Part shown: positions 10,968 to 27,700 of the stretch, piece by piece
Layout of the letters: every line of letters begins with the position of its first letter
Position numbering within the stretch: the first letter of the stretch is position 1
DNA from: Dreissena polymorpha
Taxonomy: Eukaryota > Mollusca > Bivalvia > Myida > Dreissenidae
DNA length: 64,000 bases
Direction of reading: 5' to 3'
NCBI RefSeq assembly: GCF_020536995.1
Contig: NC_068367.1
Location: forward strand, 62,751,068 to 62,815,067
Position numbers and translations under genes: made by a program
Notes under the pieces: generated by a model
Seen by the model: the letters and a program-made list of their open reading frames with translations, nothing else
The model's database searches: none
Told to the model about the DNA's origin: nothing

Positions 10968-11324
10968 TCGTTTCATTAATTTCTTTATCATTAAATCTCT
11001 CTTTTTGTCTAATCCTCAAGATAACCCATATCATTCACGAAACGCCGTTGGCTTTGTATTTTAACCCGTCTCACCTCTGCCACTTCAACATCTGGATTCG
11101 CTGCTTCATTCATTATGTGTTGTTAATTCACAAATTTCAAGTTATCAAACACTATATCCTCACGATTTCCAATAGATTCCAATTCTTCCATCAATGTCCG
11201 TGGGTCATCCCCAATACCAACTACGACAATGGACAGAGCGTATTGAGATACTCTAACAGTTGCGTCTTTCGTTCTCTTGACCTCGGATACTTGACAGTCC
11301 GAAATTATAAGTAGGATGTGGAAC
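10968..11324 (-). pseudogene. Broken last exon of a copine/RGLG-like VWA gene
   Basis: After a TTATAG acceptor the minus strand reads FHILLIISDCQVSE, then YALSIVVVGIGDDPRTLMEE and FDNLKFVN. This is clearly homologous to the last exon of the gene at 14140-17747 (YHILIIVADGQVTE.., YALSIVVIGVGDGPWELMEE, FDNFQFVN). A TAA stop follows FVN where the intact gene has a tyrosine. Downstream similarity (NEAANPDVEVAEV) persists briefly and then fades. The MIDAS-type Asp-Gly of ADGQVT is SDCQVS here. No sister exons are visible to the right, so this is a single-exon relic or a heavily rearranged copy. Exon edges are approximate. Confidence 0.7.
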
Positions 11325-11339
11325 TATAACAAAAACCGT

Positions 11340-13630
11340 TATAACCTTATTCGCTTATGCGAAACTACAATGCACTAGTTCCATAAAATTCTTTGACATG
11401 TCATTTGGTCTGTTTTACAAGCATTCCTCTCTTTCCGTTTTGTGTGTGTATGTGTTTTTGCTCCTGTTTAAGCCGCATTCACAGAGAAAAAAACCAACTG
11501 TATTTCACGCAATCCTATGTATGTATGACGTAAAAACTTTCCAGTAGCACATAGCATGAGATTGAGTTGCTAAACTCTTTATAATTAATTAACTTTCATT
11601 CACGTTTCCATACTTCTTATCATAACACGTATTTAATAAGCAATGTACATTAACAATCGAGGACAGTACGAGTTTCAGTTTCCATCCTAAAATAAAAACG
11701 TACTAACAAAAGTATAAATGTCTACTCAATACTGAAGTCTATAACACTATGAACATAAACAAACACATACAATGTATGTTATAATATAAAAATAGCTTAA
11801 AGTGACCTTCCATGACCTTGTATGCAAATCCCATTATTTAAACACGAAACACTACATATTAAACCTGATATAAGGTATAAACAGCAAAAAATACATGTTT
11901 CGGCACGGACATCGCCATCTTTATCGTCACGAGAATATCCCCTCTGATATATATGTTTGTTAATAAAACAAAGTATTAAACAATTTCTTTGCATGGAACG
12001 TTTTATAGAGGTTATCCAATTGATCCCAATGTCTTGCTTATTGCTAATTGATTTTACAATTGGGAAAAGTACCGGTACCGGTAATTGGGGAATAGTAGCG
12101 CAAAAATCCTGCAATTGGGAACATTCCAGACTTTAAATCTTCATACTGGAAAATCCGCGTCGTGAATTGGTAATTTTCGGTCTTGTTTATTACTTGGTGC
12201 TCAATTACACACATTCATTAAAATAATTGTTTAAAGGAATGCCAAAATGACTGAAGTTGTTTTAATGAGCAAAATTTAATAAAGAACAAACACCATTATA
12301 CTAATTATTTTCCTACTCTAACACAATTATATCTCCACATTTAATTTGTTTCTTTAAACAGAAATTGTGTTGTTAAGTGAGGTGATAACAACCGGCAGAT
12401 TTAAAGCTGTTAATGTGTCGTAGGAAAGACGGCTCCTGTTTGTTTTTCATAGAATGTTCGAAAAGCCAAACTGTGTCAATGGAACACATCTATGTGACTG
12501 ACGACCGTGTGACACGAGCCGTATTCATAGTCGAATCATTCGCTCATTGCCTTGAATCCATTCCACGTGGACATCTTTAACAAATTATTTTCCATTTAGA
12601 GACTTGTTCATACCTAAACTGTCAGACTTTAAGGTTTAAACAGCTGCCAATAAATTATCTAGTATTTTTGGTTCGCAGTTACGTGGGTGATAGTGTGCAT
12701 GTTTTAATTCAGCGGTGTTAGTTTTGAAATATAATCAAGTTCTGAAAAAGAAAATAATGAATGGGATACCATTCCTGTCATCAACTATATGGGCATCGAC
12801 CGATATTTAATTATAACGGAAGATGCTCGTATCGTTACGGCAAGGTAGTACGCAGATGGGCATATTGATCATGATGTGTATCGATGTATCAACGGTAAAA
12901 CATGTGTATAGGAACTATCAAACAATTTGATGCGTTGAGAATGATAAAAAAACGTGCCCTTCACTAAATGTCAAAGCTGAAAGAACAAAAAACAGCATGA
13001 ATGGATTCTTTATAATTAAATGGCCCCAAATGATGGACTACCAAAATTACAAAAACAAACATATCGTGAAATAAAATGTCAAAATGAACTTCCTTCACTT
13101 TTTAAATACATCTGTTTGCAGGTGAGAATGTAAGCCATTATCCACATTGAACATTGCATAGGATTACCATTATTCAGTTGTGTCATTGAATAACAATATA
13201 ACTTTAACAGGAAATACATGTACCTTGCGCTAAAATCCGAGCAATCTACATGGAAGAAGTCTGAGATGCACAATAGTACAACGAACTGCTTCGTTTAAGG
13301 TACATGATATGTTATGTTTGTATTAAAGTATACAACTTTGTAAGTGTATGCATTATAACATTATACATGCGCATAAACAAACGGTATGAATATTCCTGCA
13401 AAAATAACAACGACCAATAACTTAACAAATAGTTATATATATAACTCCGTACACGCAGAAACGATGACGAGTAGATGAAACAATATGTGAAAAAATAACT
13501 GAAAGTAAAACTTTGCATATGTATATCACAGCCATAAAACAACGTATAACTTTACAAGATGTCATGATATTTGAGACATGTCTTATTTTCAATTTTGCTA
13601 AACAAGTCAATAAACTTGTAAACTCGCACT
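11340..13630. other. Intergenic, nothing recognised
   Basis: I searched this stretch on the minus strand for the upstream exons of the copine-like paralogue and found none. Short frames lack domain similarity. Confidence 0.5.
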
Positions 13631-13636
13631 TATGCG

Positions 13637-14139
13637 TTGCTGTGCATTCAACATTTATCAATTGGTTCTCCTTGATAATCTTTGTTGCTGCGCATTAAAG
13701 ATTAACCAACAAGTTTCCCTTTATAAACAGCGGCTCTGTGTATTACACATTAACCAATAGGTGTTTGTTAAAAAAAATTGTTACTGTGCATTAAACATTA
13801 ACCAAGAGGAATTTCTTGATAAACTTTGTTGATGTTCGCTAAAATTTAGCCCCATAGTGTTTCCTTGAAAAACTTTAATGCTGAGCATTTACCATTCACT
13901 CATATGTATTCCTCCATTAAACATGAAACAAAAAGTTTTTCTTGCTAAATTTTGTTGCTGTGTATTAAAATTTACCAAAAGGCTTTCCTTCATAAACTTT
14001 TTTTCTGTGTATGAAACATTAAGCACTATGTTTTGCTTGTTGTGTATTTAACAATCACATTTTTTTTTCCTTGAAAAATTTTCGTGTTTTTTTATAAACA
14101 TTTACCAATATTTTACCAATGTGTGTTCCTTGATATACA

Positions 14140-14160
<21 letters not shown>
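13637..14160. repeat. Degenerate minisatellite of ~45-52 bp units grown from a coding exon end
   Basis: About eleven diverged units share the pattern GCTGTGCATTAAACATTAAC..CAA..G.TTTCCTTGATAAACTTTGTT. The right-most unit is the 3' end of the copine-like gene itself: its reverse complement encodes YKFIKENILVNV and the stop codon. The array therefore runs from the last codons into the downstream flank of that gene. Confidence 0.75.
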
Positions 14161-17747
<3,587 letters not shown>

Positions 17748-17859
17748 TGTATACGCCTGCTGTAATAAAATAATATATGTAGCATAATATTGAACAATGG
17801 ACCTGGTATGTAAATGTATCTGGAAAAAAACAACACTTAGTCATACGTACGTAAGTGTT

Positions 17860-18540
17860 TCTTTATTTTGGCTATCTCATAAGCAATATACAATTCACAT
17901 CCTACAAATAAAATTAAAAAAATTTTAGATCCTTGATTTCATATACATTTGTGTATTTTCTCATATTTTGTGTTTATTCCGATCATCCTTTTTGGAGCAT
18001 ATAACATATTTTATTATATATTTGAAATATGTTTAAAATATGCTGTTCATACTTAAATCGACACTTTTTAAAAATAAAATGTAATGCCATTTAGGTATAA
18101 TTTTGTCGAAAGATTCAGAAGACTATGGCCTTAGACAAATAAAGTCTTGATTCCTTCCATTGCTTTCAGACGTTTGTTATAACAAAACTACATCTTGTTG
18201 TATCGTTAAGTTACCATATGTGTGTGCTGATATATAACATTACGTAACATGCCCCACCATCAACCGGTTATATATTTCTTAGTCATGTGTTCTAAATTTA
18301 AATGATGGGCATGTTGCCTTTTTCATTAATAGAGCACATCTATCTACAAGCGTCCAAGCGTAATGAATGTATCCAATTAACGTGGGACATCTATTTTTGT
18401 TTATTTTTTATCAGCAATAATGTACACACATAAACCAATAGAAGTACACATTTCTGTTTCTTTTCTGTGACAAAAATTATTACAGGTTTTCTAAAGGTTA
18501 GATGTAATTAATCTTGCATGCAACAGTCTGTTGTTTTTGT
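17860..18540. other. Probable 5' untranslated intron, nothing recognised
   Basis: AT-rich sequence between the ATG exon and the possible untranslated exon of the copine-like gene. No repeat family or reading frame stands out. Confidence 0.4.
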
Positions 18541-18562
18541 AAAATAAATGTAAGTCACTTAC

Positions 18563-18860
18563 TTTGTCCACCTCTCTTGGTCTTCTACGTCAACTAAATT
18601 TTGAACGGCTGTCAATGAAACGTTTTTAGTTGTTCGCCTTAGCGGACAACTAATGTAAAGGAGTTTTTAAAGTCAGTCTGCTCTTAACTACGCTAGAAAC
18701 GATAACCACCACATCTGCCTGTTTATACTTCACCACTGGTACACTGCAGACAGCCAGTGTGTGTATGCAGTCAATCGTGTTTTACAGCTTGTGCGACGAC
18801 ATTAGCCAGTCTAGTTTTTAACAGCTTGTGCGACGACATTGGCCAGTTTTTCATTGAAAT
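18563..18860 (-). promoter_or_regulatory. Possible 5' untranslated exon and promoter of the copine-like gene
   Basis: On the minus strand GGACAAA|GTAAGT at 18563/18562 is a good donor that could splice to the acceptor just before the ATG exon (about 17759). Upstream, a 38-bp direct repeat (ACAGCTTGTGCGACGACATT plus GGCCAGT) occurs twice at about 18784-18850. The upstream edge of the exon cannot be placed. Confidence 0.3.
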
Positions 18861-18879
18861 TTGTACATATTGGCTGCTT

Positions 18880-19075
18880 TCATGGAAAACGGGGTTTAAT
18901 GCATGTCAAAAAGGATTAGCCTGTGCACACTGATTTGCCTGTGCAATGCGCACAAGCTAAGCAAGGACGACACTTTCAGATTGTAATGTGGTTTTCGTTT
19001 AAAGAGAGACTCTGGTACTGGGATGACAATTAATGCATATGCATTAAGCCCTGTTTTCCCAAAATGAAGCTAAAA
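18880..19075. repeat. Palindromic dispersed repeat, copy e (diverged)
   Basis: Edges AAAACGGGGTTTAATGCATG and ATGCATTAAGCCCTGTTTTCCC are kept; the interior has a duplicated GCCTGTGCA block and the second GGACGACAC motif has decayed. Confidence 0.65.
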
Positions 19076-19233
19076 TTATATTTTTTATAAATGATTAAAA
19101 AAAGATAAAAGTGATTATAACTTCAAAGTAACCTCGCTGACAAAGTTAATAAACAAAATCACTTTTATTAATAAATCAAATAAACAGCCAATGAGTTCTA
19201 AATGTTTACCTTGTGGCATTTTTAGTAAGCATC

Positions 19234-19566
19234 TTAAATGGACCTTTTCACAGTTTGTAATTAAATGCTTAATATTGATACACGTTGACATTGGATCTTA
19301 AAAGCTCCATTAAAAAAAGACAAGAATAAAATTAAAGAAACACAAAAAGTTACCCCTCAACCGGGCTCGAACCACTTACCCCTGGAATAAAAGTCTATCG
19401 GTTAGACAACTCGGCCATCCTTGCTCATACAATGAGAGATGTATTTTATACTTTATATAAGCAATCATGGTTTTATGAAACAAATATAACGACAACAACA
19501 GAACTCTCCAAATTATCAAATCGTTTATTTTTTTCAATTTACCAAAACGTGAAAAGGTCCCTTTAA
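19234..19566 (-). mobile_element. Inverted-repeat element with a tRNA-like (Leu/Ser type) module
   Basis: On the minus strand it starts TTAAAGGGACCTTTTCACG and ends in the inverted partner CTGTGAAAAGGTCCA; TTAA borders both ends. The core at 19427-19350 resembles a tRNA: TGGCCGAGTTGTCTAA (A box, leucine/serine style) and GGTTCGAGCCC (B box). It shares its first third with the element at 20414-20930 (TAATTTGGAGAGTTCTGTT, TTGCTTATATAA.GTATAAAATAC), yet the tRNA-like module differs between the two. Confidence 0.7.
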
Positions 19567-20413
19567 TGTCTTCAGACTTGCACATTGAATGAGTTCAATA
19601 CACTGTCAGATCTAACATCATGAATAACTTACAGGTTTAGTGGTTGCCTGTTAGCGTGGGGCCAGTAGATTTAAGCCCAGGAAACTCAATATCAAAAGTT
19701 GGTTACAGTTGGGTTAAAAAGCAGGGCACCAGCTTTTTCAATTCCGGCTCACAACAAGACATGATGCATTTAAAGTTTGTCATGTCGGCAAAACGGTTGC
19801 TCAATAATTAAAAGAAAATTAGATAGTATTAGATACATATAACACAACATTTGCATGATTCTAGGCTTGTTATTCTTAAGCAAGGCAACCAAAAATATGA
19901 AGAAATTGCGAAAAAAAGAGACATATTGTTGTTATTTTGTCTAAGTTATCTTTATAACATAAATATGAGGATATACAGTGCACACACATCTCGACCTGTG
20001 CTTTAAGACACACTCTTTATAAATTAGAATGTGTTGTGTTCATTTCAAACCTGTAATATAAAAAGCTATAACATACTTTTGAAAACTGAGTTGCGTCTAA
20101 GTTTATGCAATAGCGAACAACGTCAGTGCCTTCAGCGCTTTGATTTATATTTGAAATTGTGTATCGAACCTTCGTACGGTGTATTCGGTATTTAATCGGT
20201 GCCCAATATGACATTTAGTACATGCTTGTGTTTTCCGTCGAATGATATTGTCGTCGCTTTAAGATGTCAGCTTAGTTGAATTTTGATACCTTATTCTGCT
20301 TGTGTATTTGTTGTTTTAGCGAATAGTAAAGCATGTTAATTCTATTAAAAAATAGCTATGAAATTGTGAGCATTTAAGTATTGTATTTCGAAGGAGGAAG
20401 AATAAATATTATT

Positions 20414-20930
20414 TTAAAGGGATCTTTTCACGCTTTGGTAAATTGACAAAATTGAAAAAAATTGTTTCAGATTCGTAAGTTTTCGTTTCAGTTATGATAT
20501 TTGTGAGGAAACAGTAATACTGAACATTAACCATGCTCTAATATAGCCATTATATGCATCTTTTGACGATTTTAAAACCTAAAAATTATAAAGCGTTGCA
20601 ACGCGAAACGATTGAATAATTTGGAGAGTTCTGTTTTTGTCGTCAAATTTTGTGAAACTACGAAGATTGCTTATATAAGGTATAAAATACGTCATGCTTG
20701 TGTACTCGGCGGAATAGCTCAGTAAGCTAAAGCGTTTTTACTTCAGGACTCTGGCAGGACTCCAGGGGTCACTGGTTCGAAACCTGCTCCGGGCAATGTT
20801 CTTTTCCTTTTTTTATTTTTTTTCTTGATTTTTACTGGAGCTTTTACGATCCAATGTTTACATTTATCAATATAAAGCATTTAATGAATAAGTTAAAAAA
20901 ATGCCAAAATCTGTGAAAAGGCCCCTTTAA
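20414..20930 (+). mobile_element. Inverted-repeat element with a different tRNA-like module
   Basis: Terminal inverted repeats TTAAAGGGATCTTTTCACG and CTGTGAAAAGGCCCCTTTAA, bordered by TTAA. The module at 20708-20795 has GCGGAATAGCTCAGTAAGC (A box, Ala/Lys/Val-like style) and GGTTCGAAACC, a perfect B box. Such internal pol III promoters are the hallmark of SINEs, while the termini look like those of a MITE. A piggyBac-like TTAA preference is possible but unproven. Confidence 0.7.
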
Positions 20931-21473
20931 ATATATGAATGAATCAAGTTGTAATTTAGATCAAAATCGAGTAAAAATAAGTATTAACTTAATACATTAG
21001 TTTTATAAATTTCAATCAATAAAATAATCAAACCTTCAATAACTAACACAAATGACCTTGTATAATTTAAATTAATGATAATATATTATTAAATGCCATG
21101 TTGAACCTCAATTTTAAAGCTTTTACAATTAAGAAAAGATGATAAAATAATAAAATGCTTGGAGAACTCACACTTGTTTCGCTGTTAAAAGTCCGCTGTA
21201 AAGTTACATGCTCTTCAACTGTTATGTTTTTCAATCGATGTCTTCAATGACAATGAAGGACAATCACTGAGTTTGAAATTCATATCAAATGGATGACATG
21301 ATAAAGCAAAAATTAAAACCTGAAATATGATATTCGCAACTTTAAAACTCAGGTATTCCACATTCGAAATGCGCCTATAAATAAATGGATTACATATCTT
21401 GTTACAATCTTCAATGATCTATAAGAAACGATTTGGCGTTAAGATTTAATGAAGCTCTGTTATAAGTTGGTAT

Positions 21474-21800
21474 ATTTAAAGGGAATTGTTCACAGTTTGA
21501 AAAAAGATGAGTATTTTCAAAATAGGTCATACATTCAAAACAGAATGTATGATTTATATTCAAACAAAACATAATTACATTCCTTGCTATGAGTAATGTG
21601 AACAATACGCTCTCGTTTATTGATAATCTTTAATGGTAAACATTATAATGCGTTTGTAACGGTTTTATTCGTTAATTAAGCAAACACGTTTCTTAGCTTT
21701 ATAAGACGTCAACTAAAAAAGATCAATTGTGTGGTGTTTAAGAGTTAGGTTTTGCTCCTGGAGGTACCGGGTTCAATCCTTAGGACAGATACATTTTTAT
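21474..21800 (+). mobile_element. Possible third, partial copy of the tRNA-module element
   Basis: TTTAAAGGGAATTGTTCACAG at 21474 resembles the left terminus, and GGTACCGGGTTCAATCCTTA at about 21763-21782 resembles a B box. No right terminus is visible. Confidence 0.35.
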
Positions 21801-21989
21801 TTGATGTTTTTCTTCGTTATTATCAGTATTAAGAACTATTCCAAATTTCATTATATTACAATCATATACTGTATACACGTATTATGTTGCATACGAACTT
21901 CATATGTGTAAATGGTATTATATTCCAACAACAATTTGATATTTTTGCGAATTCGAATATATTTAATTTGGATATGGTTTAGTATAATC

Positions 21990-22620
21990 TCGTGTACGAT
22001 ACAGTCGCACGAGTTATCTGAAGGCCTGTCGATAGCATACTGTTAAGCAACTGTTCTACAAAATATGACGTCCCAACAAGGTATCACAATCAATGATTTC
22101 CTCTTTGACTCATTAACCTAGATGGTGTTTTTATGTTCGGGAATATCGTCAGATGAAATTAAGAGCCTTTTAATTATGGATAAATAATCGGTCGTATTAC
22201 GGTGTTCCAGCCGGGTTATCTCATTTGCTGTAATTACTGACTCTCACTTGCGCTTTTAAACAACTTGGGGTTTCTACTTACAGCTTTTCTCCCCAAGACC
22301 ACTCCGTTTTGTTCCGCTCTATATCCAGTTTTATTTAAAGAGTATACATATTGTGCTTATCGTGGGGCGTGTCTGAATATTTGCCTGCACTAAAAGCATG
22401 TATATGCGTTCATTTTCAAGATGGCGGCGCCCACCTGAATAAATATCCAACTTACATCGTGATAGAACTTCTATGAAAACAAGTGTACTTTCGTACCTCG
22501 TATTTAGTCCGTAAACACAAGTCCGTAAACACCTTAAATAAACGACTTTATCAAATTGTATATCCCTGGTAAAAACACGTCCTTCATTAAGGGATATCAT
22601 CTTAAAACATATAAAATATA
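21990..22620. repeat. Duplicated segment, related to 9670-10960
   Basis: Partner of the segment described at 9670. Both contain the CAAGATGGCGGCGCCCACCT-type phrase followed by AATAAA..ATCC. No copine-like exon could be found next to this member. Confidence 0.55.
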
Positions 22621-24720
22621 CATGTATAGTAACCGTATGTTTATGATGCGTATCCGAAATACCTCATATCGTCAAGAAAACTGTACTTATTACCTATGAT
22701 GATTTCTCATCCATTCTTACACATGCGCATTATCTTGTATTTCTATTGTTCATATGTCGCTGGATAACTCACTGTTTATGTAGCTTCATCATCCGTACCC
22801 TCTTGATCATTCATTGAACTCTAGACGGGATGACATGTCATATTTTTTAACAATCAAACACAAACATAGTATTTAAATGTGCTAGATGGGAGAATAGGCA
22901 GATGAAGTCGAGTTCCAAAGGTCGCACGTTACAGTTTTGCCATGTAAATTGAATGTATAAAAAGATAAAAGTGTGTATCTTCGCATAGGAACGATCAATA
23001 TAAAGCTTTTAAATCGGTTAAAATCGATGTAATGGTTTGCTCCTCCGAGCAACACATTTGACCCAGAATGTATCACAAAGCACACGAGTTAAACAAAAAC
23101 GAAATAACATGTCTCTGTGTATCTGTATTCAGTTTAGCCCCCCCCCCCCCCAAATAAAAAAACAAAAACAAAACAAAAAACAAAACAAACAACAACAACA
23201 GAAAATAGCAATTCAATGTAATTGCATTTAAATAACTCAGTTGAGTAATATTTATCAAATTACAATTTCTGCTTAAAAAAGGCACTTTTCAATGCTCACA
23301 GTGTACGTATGTAGTGTTAATTTGCAGGATGCAGATTCCCATGGTTTTATATCCACACAACTAACAGTAACATAAATACGCAACTTTAAAAGATTTATAC
23401 AATGTATGGAAATTCAGTACCTCGAACATCTGAGTATAATATGAACTATCTTCCTAATGCTCACTATGTGCTGTGCCTGTACATAGCAGATAGCTCGATG
23501 TTTCCTACGTATCGGATTGCGAGTCGTCCAAACTTTGTTTGGTTTGACTGCAAAAAGAGCAAATCATTTATTATAAGTCCACAATTGAGAACGTTTGTTC
23601 ATTAATGTGGCTAATGTTTTTTTATATTCTAATGACATCGTTTTTCATCATTTACACGTGGGACTAGATTTCTATGAAAATTGTGTTGTGTTATATATTA
23701 AATGTTGTGAAATTAATGTCAAATGACATATATTGCATAAGGTATATAATTGCCTAATGTTCCATTAAATATTAACAACTATATATTGAAAAAGTAAAAT
23801 AGTAACTCTATGTTAAATGATTTTTTATATATATAAGAGGTGAATGTTGTTTTGAAATTATTGTTGAATACTGTTTGGATGGATAATGTTCGGGCAGGCA
23901 ATTAACGTAGTTTGGACGTTTCGAAAATAAACAAAACTAATTTGGATATAGGATGGATATGGGATAGATATGTAATGGATATGGGATGGATATGGGATAG
24001 ATATGGAATCAATATGGGATGTATATGGGCTAGTAGATGAAGATTGTTGGATAGATAAACACTTTTTTGAGAAAGAACTGCTTGAAGACTATGCTAACAG
24101 AGTTTGGATATATGCGTTCATAATAAGGGTGATGTTTGGGTAGTACAATTATACTGTTTGCATAAGGGCACTTTTAAAAGGCGGTATATAATTTGATTAG
24201 AAGACACTAAGTGTTGTAATTTGATCACACAAAAAGCACAATTAGTTTAGTATCAATCAATAAAAACGCAATAGTGAAGCAAATATATACATTAAAGATT
24301 AGTTTATATAGCGTACAGTTATGTTATCTACTTATCAGTAAGCAATTTTTTATACGACACATTAGTCTATCAGCCAGATGGGTTGGGGTGTACCAAAAAC
24401 ACCACCTATCTTACTTGATTGTACACTAAATATAAAGAAACACAATGTGTTATAACAATCTGAGTTGGGCAGCTATAAGTTATTATTGAGCTGTTTCTAT
24501 GGCAACCGTCATGCTTTGACTAACTAGCTAGTTTAGCTAGTTTAATTATCAAATATTTCTTAAAAACTGGTTCTAGACAAAAAGATTTGGTGTAAAAATG
24601 AAGATTATGAATAATTCCTATTATGATCTGCAGTTGAAAAATGCAAAATTAATACATTTGCATATCTATGAATAGTAATGAGAGTGCAAGAAAAATTCCT
24701 AAAAACTAGCGAGCCTCCAT
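22620..24720. other. Intergenic, a 12-bp minisatellite but no gene
   Basis: A C12 tract lies near 23139, followed by AAACAAAAC repeats. At 23944-24030 GGATATGGGATA-like 12-bp units recur about seven times. No protein similarity is recognised in the short frames, including the one at 23402-23605. Confidence 0.45.
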
Positions 24721-24723
24721 ATT

Positions 24724-27700
24724 AGTAGGGTCAATATATGAAAAAAAAACTCCAACCACCAAAAAATTGCTACAAAAGGTATTTATACTGAACCTGGTAG
24801 GGTAGAAGCTTCTTAAAAACATATCAAACGTTTACCACAATCGGACCCCCGGAAAGTTTTTTTCAAGATGGCCGCAAAGATGGCCGCCAATTCCTATTAA
24901 TGTTCACAACTTTTAACTATACAATACAATATGATGAATTTGGTGTATATTCCTAAGTTTCAAGGGGCATATACCACATAAAGATCATCAGACATTGTTT
25001 AAGTGTACAATAGTACTCACAAATCCAACATGGCGTCAAAAATGGCCGCCAAGATGGCCGCAAAAACCTATAAATGATCATAACTATGTAAATATCCACT
25101 CAAATTTGATTATTTTGATGGCTATATATGGGCTTCAAGGGGCCAAGGACACATTAAGATCATCATACATTGTATAGGTTTATTATATTACACCCAAATT
25201 TAAAAGGGCGTACAAAATGGCCGTCAAGATATCCACCAAAACCTATTAATGATCAAAACTATGTAACTATCCACTCAACTTAAATGGGTTTGGTGTCTAT
25301 ACCTACGTTTAAAGGGGCAAAGAACACATAAAGATCATCAGACATTGTTTAAGTTAACAATAGTACACCCAAATCCAACATGGTGTCTAAAATGGCCGCC
25401 AAGATGACCACCAAAACATATTAATGATCATAACTATGTAAATATCCACTCAAATTTGATTATTTTGGTGGATATACATAGGTTTCAAGGGGCAAATAAC
25501 ACATTAAGATAATCAGAAATTGTTTAAGTTTACTATATTACACACAAATCCAACATGGCGTCCATTTCGATTGTCAGACATAGTTTAAGTTTATTATGTT
25601 ACACAGAAATCTCACATGGCGTCCAATGACACAATACAAAGGACGGCAAGTCCATTACTTTTGACGTGATGCTTGTTATGTGAAACGCCATAGTTTGGCA
25701 ATTTCTAGATTTTGACAAGAGGATCGATATTTTCAGCTTCAGGCAACACTGAATTGGCAGTGAATGGTGCGCATCTTGCATCAGCAAATCTAGTACCCTG
25801 AGCTGTTTTCAGTCAAATTCTTGCCTATGATTAATACGTTCAATGGGGACAAAGCGTGCATTCTGTCAACATTAGTCTTAGTTTGCAACCTTGCCACAAC
25901 CTTCACATCATTGTTACGTTTGACTATCCCTTGTATTGGAAAGCTGCCGAAATCATCATTGATGCGCCACAAAGTAGTTGAAAATGTTGTTCAAAATTTG
26001 GGATGTTTCATAAACGTATGAACTTGCGGGGGGGGGGGGAGGGGGGAAGAAACCGCTCTCAAAAACATACTTGAGGCTGTCTATTGAGAAATTCAATTGT
26101 GCACATTGTGATACGAAAAGCTGTCCAGAGGGCTTCACGGGACCATCTTCTTGTTGTAAAGTGCATACACAGCCAGCTTTCAGCCGAAATGACCAAGGAT
26201 GATCCAGACATTCAGATGCTGCTGGATCATGCCAAGGATTTGTACCCTTCCTTTTTGAGGGGCAAAACGAAGCTAGCAGATGATATGTTATGCGATTTTG
26301 ATCAAACTCGAGAGGGCTACAGAGAAGTAGAAACATGAAATTGCCCAGACCTCAAAGTAGTCAAGCATAGTATGGCTAAAGTATTAGCTTATGATTAACA
26401 ATTTAAGGTTGTTGATTAAAGCATATCGTACTGGGTGTTGGTTTTATCTGCAATCTGAGTATTACTACATATATCTGCAGCAAATAATCAACCTAGAGGA
26501 AACGCACCCGGACGTTTATCGAAAGTTCGGTATTGGTTTTCACGTTGTTTGTAGGAGCCATCAGTGCTGGGCTGGGCTAGGACTTGATATTGTTATTGAG
26601 CAAACATCGATGATGTTGTTATAGAGCACATGTGGTCTAACTCGCGGCAGTGGAATGACTGGGGAAATGCAAACCCCTTGGGCCCTATCTGCAACATCCG
26701 AGCACAACAGTGCAATGCAAGATTTCATAGACCTGACCTATACTACAAGTCCACAACACAAAGACTCAACTGAAGCGTGCATCAAATGGGATTCTTCTGA
26801 TCTAGAGAAAATTCAGACACAGATTACAACCTGATCATCAAACACAGCAGACCCTACTCTCAGAAACATGGTCGATGGGATAGTGACTGGGTTACACGTG
26901 AAAGTTCATGCAATTGAGGCGGTTGGGAAAATGATCATAAGAGATATCATAGGAAAGTCGGTCTTTGCTTATAAATTCAAGAGAAAATACAGAGCCAAAT
27001 ATCTTTGGAATAGCTTGGCTGTTAAGATCGCTTCTGACAGTGCTTTTGATCATGATCTTCTGTTACAGCGTTTTCTGGTGATGTCAAAATATGGAGATCC
27101 TTCCCTTGCAATCGTATTGCCTGAGCTGAGCTCCCATCCTGCTGCATTCTTTGAAGCCAAGAACATACTTTGTACAGCAGATAAGCCTCAGATCGCTCAG
27201 GCAATTTGAGAGTATGCTGTAGACACATCATGTGAGGCTGTGAAGAACTGTATTCATGAAACAGATGCATGGTGGTGGCACTTTGCTGCATCGTTAACCA
27301 TAGAGAAGGGCGACGCATATAACGCAATAGCCGAGTCTTATGCAGATTCAGTGAAAGATAGTACGGACAAGCGACAGTGGGGTTCGATGGCTACGAAGAC
27401 GGTGATTATAACAAAGACAAAACGCACCGGAAATGTGAATCATATTGCGCGTTTCAGCAAAGAAACAGAATGCTCATGAAAATAAGAAATACTTTTTTTT
27501 CGTGACAGAAACAAGGCCGGCATGATTGCTCCGATCAGCACAACCCTGATTAAAATGGGATGCTATGTTGTTCTGTCTTCAGGGGATGCAGACGTTCAAA
27601 TTGTTAAATACAGTATTACGATCCCGTCGTAGCACCACAACGTTGGTGGGCGAGGATACAGCTTTGCTCATCTTGATCCTGCATTACTCCGAACAGGACA

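Noticed and set aside
20708-20795. Functional tRNA gene
   Set aside because: A and B boxes are good, but acceptor-stem pairing fails and it lies inside an inverted-repeat element.
25956-26336. Minus-strand 126-codon frame in the long-TIR element
   Set aside because: It is antisense to segments of the recognised transposon protein and includes a translated G-tract.
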